DNA of 64,000 bases, taken from positions 186,001-250,000 of the forward strand of contig NZ_JHZJ01000009.1 in assembly GCF_000621025.1 (NCBI RefSeq), given 5' to 3'. This document shows positions 36,566 to 45,442 of this stretch, piece by piece (position 1 is the first letter of the stretch; every line of letters begins with the position of its first letter). The notes beneath the pieces were generated by a model. The model was given only the letters and a program-made list of their open reading frames with translations, did not search any database and was not told the origin of the DNA. This DNA comes from Brackiella oedipodis DSM 13743 (GTDB taxonomy: Bacteria > Pseudomonadota > Gammaproteobacteria > Burkholderiales > Burkholderiaceae_B). A program made the translations under genes and the position numbers.

Positions 36566-37510
36566 TTGAATTTACCTAATGTCTATGGGTTTACTGTACT
36601 AACCCCAACCTATAATCGCGCTCACACGCTAGAGCGTGTTTATCAGAGTTTGCAAAAGCAGGATTTTGCAGATTTTGAATGGTTAATCATCGATGATGGT
36701 TCCACTGATCATACCAATCAACTGGTCACCGACTGGATTAACGAAAAAAAACTCCCGATTCGCTATATTTGGCAACAAAACCAACACAAAAAAATCGCTG
36801 TCAATAATGGGGTGGCTAATGCCCAAGGGCAATTAATCGTGATTCTTGATAGTGATGACGAGCTCACGCCTAACGCCTTATCGCAGCTGTGGCAGGAGTG
36901 GAACCAAATTCCAGAGCGGCACCATGCTAGTTATATCTCTATCACTGGGTTATGTGCCAGTCCAAGCGGACAAATTATCGGTGATAAATATCCCCAAAAT
37001 CGCCAAGATATGACCAGTCTTGAGATGTATTTTAGGTATCATCCAGCAGGCGAGAAGTTTGGCTGTTTGAATGCCGCCGTATTGCGCAAATTTCCCTATC
37101 CTAATATTGACGGTTTTGTGCCAGAGAGCTTAATTTGGCGCAAGATTGCACGACATGGCTTCAAGACGCGTTTTGTGAATGTCGTCTACCGTATTTATCA
37201 TGAGACTCAAGCGCAAGATACGTCTCATGATTCACTCAGTCAAGCAGGTAAGCAAGATCCTCGGCGCTTTGCCATGGGATATGTACTATTAGCGCGTGAT
37301 ACATTGGTGGAATGTAAGACTTGGTTTTTGCGTCGACCCAGTGAATTTTTCAAGGCCGCTGTGCGTTATAGTCGTTTTAAATTGCATATGGGTCAGACGC
37401 CTTTGCCTGAACTGGCACGTCTAAAAGGCTTTTTTGCGCGCTTTATGGTGTGCCTCACCTATCCCTTTGCTTATATTCTGTACTGCCTAGACAATAAGAC
37501 GGCTAAATGA
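36566..37510 (+). CDS. Family 2 glycosyltransferase
   Basis: A 314-residue GT-A fold enzyme. The N-terminal TVLTPTYNRAHTLERVYQSL, the FEWLIIDDGSTDHT segment and the VILDSDDELTPNAL motif with the metal-binding aspartates are clear. The C-terminal third is basic, with a weak hydrophobic stretch near the end (FARFMVCLTYPFAYILY) that may touch the membrane. TTG at 36566 follows AAGG by seven bases. Acceptor and sugar are unknown. It stands alone, with no other polysaccharide genes next to it. Confidence 0.82.
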   Translation: MNLPNVYGFTVLTPTYNRAHTLERVYQSLQKQDFADFEWLIIDDGSTDHTNQLVTDWINEKKLPIRYIWQQNQHKKIAVNNGVANAQGQLIVILDSDDELTPNALSQLWQEWNQIPERHHASYISITGLCASPSGQIIGDKYPQNRQDMTSLEMYFRYHPAGEKFGCLNAAVLRKFPYPNIDGFVPESLIWRKIARHGFKTRFVNVVYRIYHETQAQDTSHDSLSQAGKQDPRRFAMGYVLLARDTLVECKTWFLRRPSEFFKAAVRYSRFKLHMGQTPLPELARLKGFFARFMVCLTYPFAYILYCLDNKTAK

Positions 37511-37535
37511 GGCTTGATCCAAGATTGGCCTACGC

Positions 37536-38087
37536 TTAGTGCAGAGTAGGTTTGCGTGGGCGCTTAACCTCATGATGATCTAAGAAGTCATCCAGCGCAT
37601 CTTCTGAGTCAAAGCGACTCGCTAAGTAGCGGACATCATCGCTCACCTCATCCTCTTCGAGATCGGCGGGATCAATATCATTAAACGAAAATGGCAGAAT
37701 TTCTTCAAGGTCCTCGGCATGATCAATAATCTCGCCGTTGGCATCGAATTTCAGGAAACGCTCTTGGTCATGTGCGACCACCACTGACCAGAGAATTTTG
37801 CATAAATAGGGCGTCTTGTGGATTTCGGTCACGCCGCCCGCATTGCCTAGCACTTTTGAGACCTCACCGCCTAGGACAATTTCTTGGTCTTCAGCAATCT
37901 CTTCGTCTTTGCCGGCGACCATGGCAAATACCGCACATTGCGGGCCACCATTGGGTAAATCCAAAATACTACAAATGACAGCTTGACCGGTCCATGCGGT
38001 TAGCGCATCGGCCGTGTCGGCTAGTAAATTGAGTTCATTTTGGGAAAAAGTCGCGAATAATACAGATTCTGTGGTGTTGTGCGTCAT
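37536..38087 (-). CDS. Acidic conserved-looking protein of unknown function
   Basis: A 183-residue soluble protein rich in Asp and Glu, notably in the last 70 residues (EDLEEILPFSFNDIDPADLEEDE). No signal peptide, membrane segment or known catalytic motif was recognised. The C-terminus ends with a basic HEVKRPRKP patch. ATG at 38087 is preferred to a TTG at 38117 although neither has a strong ribosome-binding site. It is divergent from ettA and convergent with the glycosyltransferase. Confidence 0.65.
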   Translation of the reverse strand: MTHNTTESVLFATFSQNELNLLADTADALTAWTGQAVICSILDLPNGGPQCAVFAMVAGKDEEIAEDQEIVLGGEVSKVLGNAGGVTEIHKTPYLCKILWSVVVAHDQERFLKFDANGEIIDHAEDLEEILPFSFNDIDPADLEEDEVSDDVRYLASRFDSEDALDDFLDHHEVKRPRKPTLH

Positions 38088-38244
38088 AGCGTATACGATG
38101 AATAATCGTTGCAGCAAGCGGGCGACCGGACCTGTAAATACAGTAGAGATAGCAAAAATCCGCTTGGCTTGCCCTAACGATTGTTTGATTGACTACAATA
38201 GAGATATTTACATTTTATATTATCAAACTGAATTTTTGGAAATT

Positions 38245-39918
38245 ATGGCTCAATACGTCTATACCATGAATCGGGTCGGCAAAATCGTACCACCCAAACG
38301 TCAGATCTTACGCGATATTTCATTGTCTTTTTTCCCTGGCGCCAAAATCGGTGTCTTGGGTTTAAATGGGGCCGGTAAATCCACCCTGCTCAAAATCATG
38401 GCGGGTCTCGATAAAGAGATTGAAGGTGAAGCCATCCCTATGCCTGGTCTTAACATCGGTTATTTACCGCAGGAGCCACAACTTAATCCCGAGCACACTG
38501 TGCGTCAAGCCGTAGAAGAAGGGTTAGGCGAAGTCTTTAGGGCCAAACAACGCCTCAATGAGGTCTATGCCGAATACGCCGAAGCCGATGCGGACTTTGA
38601 TGCCTTGGCCGCTGAGCAGGCCGAATTAGAAGCGATTATCTCGGCCGCCGCCTCCAGTGGCAGTGATGACATAGAAACGCAAATGGAAATTGCCGCCGAT
38701 GCCTTACGTTTACCGCCTTGGGAGGCCGAGGTCGCTAAGCTTTCAGGGGGTGAAAAACGCCGAGTGGCTCTGTGTCGTTTATTGCTTTCCAAGCCTGACA
38801 TGTTATTACTGGATGAGCCGACCAACCACCTCGATGCCGAAAGTGTAGAGTGGTTAGAGATCTTTTTACAAAAATTCCCAGGTACTGTGGTGGCAGTGAC
38901 TCATGATCGTTACTTTCTTGATAATGCGGCCGAATGGATTCTAGAGCTTGATCGTGGCCATGGTATTCCTTGGAAGGGTAACTATAGTTCTTGGCTCGAA
39001 CAAAAAGAACAACGTTTGCAACAAGAAGAAGCTCAGGAGTCAGCACGTCAGCGCACAATCCAAAAGGAATTAGAATGGGTACGCCAAAATCCAAAGGGAC
39101 GCCGTGCAAAATCCAAAGCCCGCTTGGCTCGCTTTGAGGAACTGTCTTCTCATGAATACCAAAAACGCAATGAAACCCAAGAAATTTTTATTCCGGTGGC
39201 GGAACGTTTAGGGCAAGAAGTGATCGAATTCAAACACGTCTCTAAGGCCTTTGGTGATCGCCTATTAATCGAGGATTTAAACTGCAAGATTCCAGCGGGT
39301 GCAATCGTCGGTATTATTGGTCCTAATGGTGCTGGTAAATCGACCTTGTTCCGTATGATTACCGGTGAACAAAAGCCTGACAGTGGCGAGGTCAGTTTGG
39401 GCAAAACGGTCAATATTTCCTTTGTGGATCAATCTCGCGATGCCTTACCCGATAATAAAACGGTGTTTGAAGCGATTAGCGATGGTGCCGATATTCTCAA
39501 TGTGGGTCGTTTTGAAATGCCAGCGCGCGCTTATTTGGGTCGTTTTAATTTCAAGGGTTCAGACCAAAATAAGCAAGTCGCTAACTTGTCAGGAGGTGAA
39601 CGTGGTCGCTTACATTTAGCCAAAACCTTATTGTCAGGCGGTAATGTGCTATTACTGGACGAGCCCTCCAATGACCTGGATGTCGAAACCTTACGCGCCC
39701 TAGAAAATGCTTTGTTAGAATTTGCTGGTACGGTCTTGGTGATCAGCCACGATCGCTGGTTCTTGGATCGCATTGCCACGCATATTTTAGCTTTTGAAGG
39801 GGATTCTCAAGTCGTATTTTTTGAGGGGAATTATCAAGAGTACGAAGAGGATAAACGCGCCCGTTTGGGGCAAGAGGCCATGCAACCTAAACGGATCCGC
39901 TACAAAGCCCTAAAATAA
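38245..39918 (+). CDS. ettA: Energy-dependent translational throttle EttA (ABC-F)
   Basis: A 557-residue ABC-F protein that binds the ribosomal E site and gates entry into elongation according to ATP/ADP. Two ATPase domains have Walker A GLNGAGKST and GPNGAGKST, signatures LSGGEKRRVAL and LSGGERGRLHL, and Walker B DEPTNHLD and DEPSNDLD. The arm insertion lies in the first domain (about residues 95-140) and the basic linker is at the middle. ATG at 38245 gives the standard MAQYVYTM start; the frame stays open upstream without biological sense. Length matches E. coli EttA. Confidence 0.95.
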   Translation: MAQYVYTMNRVGKIVPPKRQILRDISLSFFPGAKIGVLGLNGAGKSTLLKIMAGLDKEIEGEAIPMPGLNIGYLPQEPQLNPEHTVRQAVEEGLGEVFRAKQRLNEVYAEYAEADADFDALAAEQAELEAIISAAASSGSDDIETQMEIAADALRLPPWEAEVAKLSGGEKRRVALCRLLLSKPDMLLLDEPTNHLDAESVEWLEIFLQKFPGTVVAVTHDRYFLDNAAEWILELDRGHGIPWKGNYSSWLEQKEQRLQQEEAQESARQRTIQKELEWVRQNPKGRRAKSKARLARFEELSSHEYQKRNETQEIFIPVAERLGQEVIEFKHVSKAFGDRLLIEDLNCKIPAGAIVGIIGPNGAGKSTLFRMITGEQKPDSGEVSLGKTVNISFVDQSRDALPDNKTVFEAISDGADILNVGRFEMPARAYLGRFNFKGSDQNKQVANLSGGERGRLHLAKTLLSGGNVLLLDEPSNDLDVETLRALENALLEFAGTVLVISHDRWFLDRIATHILAFEGDSQVVFFEGNYQEYEEDKRARLGQEAMQPKRIRYKALK

Positions 39919-39953
39919 AATTAGGCTTGTTTTAGGTAACAGAAATCGGTAAT

Positions 39954-39969
39954 TTCCATTAGAATGGAA
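39954..39969. promoter_or_regulatory. Palindrome upstream of the glycine-zipper lipoprotein gene
   Basis: Seven-base perfect inverted repeat (39954-39960 with 39963-39969) around two bases, 27 bases before the ATG. Its position suits an operator, or a short hairpin in the leader. Confidence 0.35.
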
Positions 39970-39996
39970 TAGACGGATAAAAACGAGGAAACGACT

Positions 39997-40200
39997 ATGA
40001 AAAAATTTGCACAAATTTTCGCTATATTGGCCCTTGTTCTCAGTGTGGCCGCTTGTGGTTTAGATCGTCGTGGTCAATACACCGTGGGTGGTGCGGCCAT
40101 TGGTGGTGCTGCCGGTGCAGCGCTGAGCGATGGTAGCGGTCTGGGTACAGCTGGTGGTGCGATCGCAGGTGGTCTATTAGGTAACCAACTCGGTAAATAA
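39997..40200 (+). CDS. Glycine-zipper lipoprotein (OsmB-like)
   Basis: A 67-residue envelope lipoprotein. The signal peptide ends in a lipobox LSVAAC (Cys20). The rest is a glycine-zipper hairpin with repeated GGAAIGGAAGAAL and GGAIAGGLLGNQLG segments, as in OsmB and related stress lipoproteins. GAGG precedes the ATG. It is closed by two hairpins and is convergent with minE. Confidence 0.85.
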   Translation: MKKFAQIFAILALVLSVAACGLDRRGQYTVGGAAIGGAAGAALSDGSGLGTAGGAIAGGLLGNQLGK

Positions 40201-40212
40201 GGATCGCCAGGG

Positions 40213-40271
40213 GACGCTTTATAGCGTCTCGAGACAGCAAAACGGCTTTGAGCATAGCTCAAAGCCGTTTT
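40213..40271. terminator. Terminator region between the lipoprotein gene and minE
   Basis: A six-pair hairpin (40213-40218 with 40223-40228) is followed by a perfect 15-pair stem (40239-40253 with 40257-40271) with a three-base loop and A/T ends on both sides. It can stop transcription from both directions. Confidence 0.88.
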
Positions 40272-40287
40272 GGTTTGGTGGAAAGAT

Positions 40288-40581
40288 TTATTTTGCGGCT
40301 TGCGATTTTTGTTTGGCAGCCTTGACCTTGTCGGGATCCATTTCGATTTTGACTTGCAGCACTTCGTATGAATCAATATTGTCCATGCCAACTTGGATGT
40401 CGTTAGGATCAATTTCTATGTATTTAGAAATGACTGCAAGCAGATCTTTTTGGAGAGCAGGCAAAAAATCAATACTGCGATCCTTGCCATCATGCCACAG
40501 GGCTAAATTCAGGCGTTCTTTGGCTTTTTGGGCAGAGGTACTGCGTTCTTTCTTGCCTAAGAGGTTTTTAAGAAAAGACAT
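40288..40581 (-). CDS. minE: Cell division topological specificity factor MinE
   Basis: A 97-residue protein that drives MinD oscillation so division occurs at midcell. The N-terminal membrane-targeting and MinD-binding segment MSFLKNLLGKK is followed by the AKERLNLALWHD helix/strand and the dimerisation domain. Its start overlaps the minD stop by one base. Confidence 0.94.
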   Translation of the reverse strand: MSFLKNLLGKKERSTSAQKAKERLNLALWHDGKDRSIDFLPALQKDLLAVISKYIEIDPNDIQVGMDNIDSYEVLQVKIEMDPDKVKAAKQKSQAAK

Positions 40582-41396
40582 TACTTACCTCCAAAAATAC
40601 GTTTGAAAAAGCCTTGTTTTTGGATATCTGTAAAACGAATTGGTAGATCCTCGCCTAAATAACGGGCCACGATATCGGAATAAGCTTGCGCCGCATCTGA
40701 TTTGCTGTCATGAATGACAGGAATACCGTTATTGGAGGCCTCGAGGACGTGTTCAGATTCTGGCACCACCCCAATAAGAGGGATCTTGAGGGTATCGACA
40801 ATATCTTGGCACGAGAGCATCTCGCCAGCATCGACACGTTTAGGGTTGTAGCGCGTGATGATTAAAAATTCTTTGATGGGCTCACCGCCTTCTTTGGCAC
40901 GTTTGGACTTGGACGATAAAATACCGAGAATACGATCGGAGTCGCGTACAGAAGAGACTTCTGGGTTGGTCACGACCAATGCATCGTCCGCAAAATAAGC
41001 AGCCATCAGAGCACCAGTTTCTATGCCAGCAGGCGAGTCACAAACAATGTACTCAAAGCCCATCTTGTCGAGTTCCTGAAAGGCTTTTTCGACACCTTCT
41101 AGGGTGAGTGCATCTTTGTCGCGGGTTTGCGAAGCCGGCAAAATAAAGAGATTATCGATTTGCTTGTCTTTGATGAGGGCCTGATTAAGAGACGCTTCGC
41201 CCTGGATGACATTAATAAAGTCATACACCACTCGACGCTCACAACCCATGACCAGATCAAGATTACGTAAACCGACATCAAAATCGATGACGGCGGTTTT
41301 GTGACCACGCATCGCTAGACCACTTGCAAAACTTGCACTACTTGTGGTTTTACCAACGCCACCCTTACCAGAAGTTACAACAATAATACGTGCCAT
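40581..41396 (-). CDS. minD: Septum-site determining ATPase MinD
   Basis: A deviant Walker A ATPase of 271 residues that recruits MinC to the membrane at cell poles. Signature KGGVGKTT begins at K11 with the catalytic K16. The C-terminal amphipathic helix, KQGFFKRIFGGK, anchors it in the membrane. It lies between minC and minE on the same strand. Confidence 0.96.
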   Translation of the reverse strand: MARIIVVTSGKGGVGKTTSSASFASGLAMRGHKTAVIDFDVGLRNLDLVMGCERRVVYDFINVIQGEASLNQALIKDKQIDNLFILPASQTRDKDALTLEGVEKAFQELDKMGFEYIVCDSPAGIETGALMAAYFADDALVVTNPEVSSVRDSDRILGILSSKSKRAKEGGEPIKEFLIITRYNPKRVDAGEMLSCQDIVDTLKIPLIGVVPESEHVLEASNNGIPVIHDSKSDAAQAYSDIVARYLGEDLPIRFTDIQKQGFFKRIFGGK

Positions 41397-41453
41397 AAAA
41401 CAAAAATCCTCGTTAAAAATATCTGTTTATCTTAACCCGAAATGGGGCGTTTT

Positions 41454-42203
41454 TTAAATGAGTTCCGAGATTTTTTTGAAGATGAGAGACTCATTATCTA
41501 ACTCAATCATGACTTCTTTATTGAGTACTTCTGGGGTGAAGTCTGCATCTATTAATTGATAAATACCAGCGATGGCCACTAGCTCAGCATCTAAGCGCAT
41601 AGTAAAAATACGTGCTGAGGTATCGCCGCGTGCGCCGGCAATGGCACGACCTCGTAAGGTGCCATAAATATGGATATTGCCATCAGCGATGACTTCGGCA
41701 CCGGGACTGACCGAACCCATGACGATTAGGTCAGCATTACGAGCATACACCCGTTGTCCTGAACGCAATTGGCGGCGCAGTACCATGGTTGGGTTAGCGT
41801 GTTGTACAGGCTCTGGCGCGACTTTAGGTTTAGCCGCCATGGGTACGGGTTCTTGGGTAGGCGTAGGTTCTGGCGCTTGGCGATTAGGTAGGTTGTCAGG
41901 GTCGATTAGACGTAAACCTAAACGTTTAGCTTGCTCTAAGAGGGGGCCATGAGCAGATACACCGATCACATGTAAGGAGCGTTTTTCGAGGAACTCAATG
42001 AGGCTGGCCCAGTCGAATTCGTTGCACTCGAGCTGTTGAGCATCGATAATGACGGCTTCATCTTGCAACAAGCTACCGGTATGTAGGAATTTTTCGTTGA
42101 GTGACTCAATAATCGCCGTCATATCGGGATTTTTGAGAATTAAACGTAAGGTGTAAATGGAGCCACCTTTGAACTCAGTCACAGCAAAATCTAATTTACT
42201 CAC
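41454..42203 (-). CDS. minC: Septum-site determining protein MinC
   Basis: The FtsZ-assembly inhibitor of the Min system, 249 residues. An N-terminal FtsZ-interacting domain is joined by a Pro/Thr/Glu-rich linker (about residues 105-140) to a C-terminal beta-helix that dimerises and binds MinD (RSGQRVYARNADLIVMGSV, GRAIAGARGD). GTG at 42203 overlaps the glnS stop as GTGA, and glnS supplies its ribosome-binding context, so this start is preferred to a TTG at 42215 within glnS. Confidence 0.93.
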   Translation of the reverse strand: MSKLDFAVTEFKGGSIYTLRLILKNPDMTAIIESLNEKFLHTGSLLQDEAVIIDAQQLECNEFDWASLIEFLEKRSLHVIGVSAHGPLLEQAKRLGLRLIDPDNLPNRQAPEPTPTQEPVPMAAKPKVAPEPVQHANPTMVLRRQLRSGQRVYARNADLIVMGSVSPGAEVIADGNIHIYGTLRGRAIAGARGDTSARIFTMRLDAELVAIAGIYQLIDADFTPEVLNKEVMIELDNESLIFKKISELI

Positions 42204-43960
42204 TTTTTCACCCAAGTATCACGCATGGTTGTACTACGGTTAATAATGATGTGCTCAGACGTAGAGTCGGGATCGACAATAAAATAGCCTAAGCGTTCGA
42301 ACTGCCACTGTTGGCCTGGTTCGAAAGTGGTACCTGGCTCGATCAACGCTTGAACTTGTTGAAGTGATTGAGGGTTAATAGCGTCCAGGTAGTTTTTGTC
42401 ACCGGCATCAGGGATTGGATCGGTAAACAAGCGGTCATATAGATTGATGGTCACCGCCTGCGCATCGGCCGCATTAATCCAGGTGATATTGCCTTTTACT
42501 TTAACACTACTGGATCCAGGAGTACCGCTTTTGGTATCGGGCAAATACTCGGCATACACTGTGGTGACCTTGCCATCGGCATCCTTCTCAAAACCGGTGC
42601 AACGTACCACATAGGCGTATTTGAGGCGTACCGTATTGCCAGGGAATAAGCGGAAGTATTTTTTGGGAGGGTCTTCCATAAAGTCGTCGCGTTCGATCCA
42701 CAATTCACGACTAAATGGGAATTCTCGTTGGCCTTGCTCTGGATGGTGTGGATGCTTAGGGGCATGACACATTTCGCTTTGACCTTCGGGATAATTACTA
42801 ATGATTAATTTGATCGGGTCAAGAATGGCCACACTGCGATCGACAACAGGATCCAAACAATCTCGGAGCGCTTGTTCTAATAGACTAAAATCGATACGAC
42901 TTTCGGATTTAGAGACGCCTAGACGCTCACAAAAGAGACGAATGGCCTCGGGTGTGTAACCGCGTCGACGCAGACCAGAAAGTGTCGGTAAGCGCGGATC
43001 ATCCCAGCCATTGACATATTGTTCTTTGACTAATTGCAACAGCTTACGCTTGCTGGTCACAATATACGTCATATTTAAGCGCGAAAATTCATGCTGATGT
43101 GGCAGGGGCTTGAGTAATTTACCCAATGCTTGTAGATGCTCTAAGAGCCAGTTATAGAAAGGGCGTTGATCTTCAAACTCCAGGGTACAAATACTATGCG
43201 TAATACCTTCGAGGGCATCTTCGATGGGATGAGCAAAGGTGTACATGGGATAAATCGGCCATTGTGTGCCGGTGCGATGATGCTCAGCATGACGAATGCG
43301 GTAAATCACAGGATCTCGCATATTAATATTGGGCGACGCCATATCGACCTTGGCTCGCAAGCATAAGCTACCGTCAGCAAATTCACCCGTGCGCATGCGC
43401 TGGAAGAGATCTTTGGATTCGGCAATTGGGCGGTCTCGGTAAGGGGAATTGACGCCGGGTGCCGTCAGCGTGCCGCGATTGCTACGAATTTGTTCGGGGG
43501 TTTGCTCATCCACATAAGCTAGACCAGCATCGATCAGGGCATGCGCAAACTCGTACATGTAATCAAAGTAATCACTGGCGAAAAAAAGGTTTTCTTTGTC
43601 ACCTTCATGCCAATCAAAACCCAACCATTTGACCGCATCAATAATCGAATTGACGTATTCGGCTTCTTCTTTTTCGGGATTGGTATCATCGAAACGCAAA
43701 TGGCAGGTGCCTTCGTAATCTTGGGCAAGACCAAAGTTAATGCAAATACTTTTGGCATGACCTAAATGTAAATAGCCATTCGGTTCGGGCGGAAAGCGAG
43801 TGCGAATGCGAGCGGGATCTAGAGGTGCATTGGCTTGCACGGCGGCCGGTCCAGGCGTGCCGGACCAATGTTTTTGTTCGAGTCGACCTGACTTAAGATC
43901 GTGCTCAATAATATTGCGTAAAAAATTAGAAGCCACAGGGCTTGTACTAGACGTACTCAT
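42200..43960 (-). CDS. glnS: Glutaminyl-tRNA synthetase
   Basis: A class I synthetase of 586 residues. The PPEPNGYLHLGHAK motif is the HIGH site, and the KMSKS counterpart is VTSKRKLLQLV. The catalytic, acceptor-binding and two beta-barrel anticodon domains are all covered, with normal length. A TTG at 43969 is possible, but ATG at 43960 gives the natural MSTSS start. It runs directly into minC by a four-base overlap. Confidence 0.96.
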   Translation of the reverse strand: MSTSSTSPVASNFLRNIIEHDLKSGRLEQKHWSGTPGPAAVQANAPLDPARIRTRFPPEPNGYLHLGHAKSICINFGLAQDYEGTCHLRFDDTNPEKEEAEYVNSIIDAVKWLGFDWHEGDKENLFFASDYFDYMYEFAHALIDAGLAYVDEQTPEQIRSNRGTLTAPGVNSPYRDRPIAESKDLFQRMRTGEFADGSLCLRAKVDMASPNINMRDPVIYRIRHAEHHRTGTQWPIYPMYTFAHPIEDALEGITHSICTLEFEDQRPFYNWLLEHLQALGKLLKPLPHQHEFSRLNMTYIVTSKRKLLQLVKEQYVNGWDDPRLPTLSGLRRRGYTPEAIRLFCERLGVSKSESRIDFSLLEQALRDCLDPVVDRSVAILDPIKLIISNYPEGQSEMCHAPKHPHHPEQGQREFPFSRELWIERDDFMEDPPKKYFRLFPGNTVRLKYAYVVRCTGFEKDADGKVTTVYAEYLPDTKSGTPGSSSVKVKGNITWINAADAQAVTINLYDRLFTDPIPDAGDKNYLDAINPQSLQQVQALIEPGTTFEPGQQWQFERLGYFIVDPDSTSEHIIINRSTTMRDTWVKK

Positions 43961-44002
43961 ATAAAACAAATCTAAATAAAAATATCAGTGAAGCGTGGGC
44001 GC

Positions 44003-44731
44003 TTATTGGAGAGGTTCAGGTACAGCCGCTTTTTCGACAGTGTAAGAGGCTTGACTTAAAATCTTGCGGCTATCTTTGTCGCGTAATCTGACACTGGCTT
44101 TGGTCGGTGTAAGCGTGTCATGTTCTAAATCCTGCCCCCCCTTGACCTGCGTGAAATTGCCAACGACCGTATCGATGGCTTGAAGGTGGGCATAACCGAG
44201 GCGACCGTTTTTGTAGCGACCCTGAATTTCAATTTCGATGACGGCATTGATATCTGGGGCGTCTGCGTTTTTTTTCATGACTAAGAATTGATAGTCAAGG
44301 TGACCCATAATGCCTTTAAGTTCAGCGCCACGGACACTCGCTGGCGCACCGCTAGGATCGGCTGGAATGGCCTGCATCACCATATCAAGCTTAGTTTGCA
44401 ATTGTTTAATTTTCTCGTCTTTTTGGGCGAGCTGATTGGTGATTGAGTTTTGTTGCCCTTCATTGGCCCCTAATTTTTGTTGTAAATCATCGACTTGGGC
44501 TTTGAGGCTTTGACGCTCTTGGCTAAGGCTGTTGACCTCGTCATTGAGTTCGCGGGATTCTTGGACAGAGATGGTTGGTGGACCATAATTGGTGCGTACG
44601 AACCAGTAGCCGACGGCACCGATAATAATACCCGTAAAAAGAATGACGACCCAGCGTGGCAAGCCACGGCGTGGGCGCGTGCTAGATCCGTAAACAGAAG
44701 GTTTAAAGACATTCTTTCTTGAGCGGAACAT
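44003..44731 (-). CDS. Membrane-anchored coiled-coil protein (DUF6776-like)
   Basis: A 242-residue protein with a basic N-terminus, one membrane helix (about residues 28-46) and then a predicted periplasmic coiled coil (about 58-120, with heptad Leu/Gln/Lys). A beta-rich C-terminal domain follows with ELKGIMGHLDYQFLVMKK and YKNGRLGYAHLQ. It resembles the DUF6776 group common in Burkholderiales by memory of its pattern; function unknown. It is 12 bases downstream of murU on the same strand, so a cell-envelope role is possible but unproved. Confidence 0.7.
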   Translation of the reverse strand: MFRSRKNVFKPSVYGSSTRPRRGLPRWVVILFTGIIIGAVGYWFVRTNYGPPTISVQESRELNDEVNSLSQERQSLKAQVDDLQQKLGANEGQQNSITNQLAQKDEKIKQLQTKLDMVMQAIPADPSGAPASVRGAELKGIMGHLDYQFLVMKKNADAPDINAVIEIEIQGRYKNGRLGYAHLQAIDTVVGNFTQVKGGQDLEHDTLTPTKASVRLRDKDSRKILSQASYTVEKAAVPEPLQ

Positions 44732-44743
44732 AGATTATCCTTG

Positions 44744-45442
44744 TTAATGTTGGTGTTGCAATAATTGATTGATATGTTGCAGCCGCTCTGGGGTGCCAAT
44801 ATCAAACCACTGTCCCTGAAAGTGCTCGCCGGCTACCAAACCTTGCGCGATCGCCTGGCGCAGTACAGGCGCCAAGGGGCTAGAGGTATTCGGGACGATA
44901 TGAGTAAATAACTTATGATTATAGATGCCAATGCCGGAGTATGTGAGCCCTGTCTGGCTTGCACTGGAATTTTCTAGGCGACCATCGGCATTGAGCACAA
45001 AATCGCCTTGCGGATGGTGAGCAGGGTTATCGACCAACCACAAATAAGCCAGCAGAGAGTTGGCTGTAAAATCCGCAATACGTTGCTGGGCTTGCTGGGG
45101 AGACCAGTCACACCAAATATCGGCGTTGATCACCAAAAAAGGCGCCTGGCCCAACAGCGGCAGTGCTTTAGCAATACCACCCGCGGTTTCAAGGCCAAGT
45201 TGCTTTTCGTCAGAGTATTGGATCTGTGCGCCCCACGCGGCACCATCTTGCAGATAATCACGAATTTGGGGGCCCAACCAAGCCAAGTTAATGACAATTT
45301 CTGTGATTGAGGCCTGCACTAAACGCTCGATATGATGCACGATTAAGGGTTTGCCGGCCACTTCGATAAGAGGTTTGGGCGTAGTGTCGGTCAAGGGTCG
45401 CAGGCGGGAGCCGCGACCCGCAGCAAGAATCATGGCTTTCAT
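44744..45442 (-). CDS. murU: N-acetylmuramate 1-phosphate uridylyltransferase
   Basis: A nucleotidyltransferase of 232 residues that makes UDP-MurNAc from MurNAc 1-phosphate in the peptidoglycan salvage route that bypasses MurA. The N-terminal MILAAGRGSRLRPLTDTTPKPL is the pyrophosphorylase signature, and NADIWCDW holds a metal-binding aspartate. Its start codon overlaps the amgK stop by one base, which is the standard salvage pair and supports MurU over a generic glucose-1-phosphate enzyme. Confidence 0.92.
   Translation of the reverse strand: MKAMILAAGRGSRLRPLTDTTPKPLIEVAGKPLIVHHIERLVQASITEIVINLAWLGPQIRDYLQDGAAWGAQIQYSDEKQLGLETAGGIAKALPLLGQAPFLVINADIWCDWSPQQAQQRIADFTANSLLAYLWLVDNPAHHPQGDFVLNADGRLENSSASQTGLTYSGIGIYNHKLFTHIVPNTSSPLAPVLRQAIAQGLVAGEHFQGQWFDIGTPERLQHINQLLQHQH

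Noticed and set aside
38014-38244. An N-terminal extension of 77 residues on EttA
   Set aside because: It overlaps the divergent acidic-protein gene and has no family support; ATG 38245 gives the standard EttA start and length.
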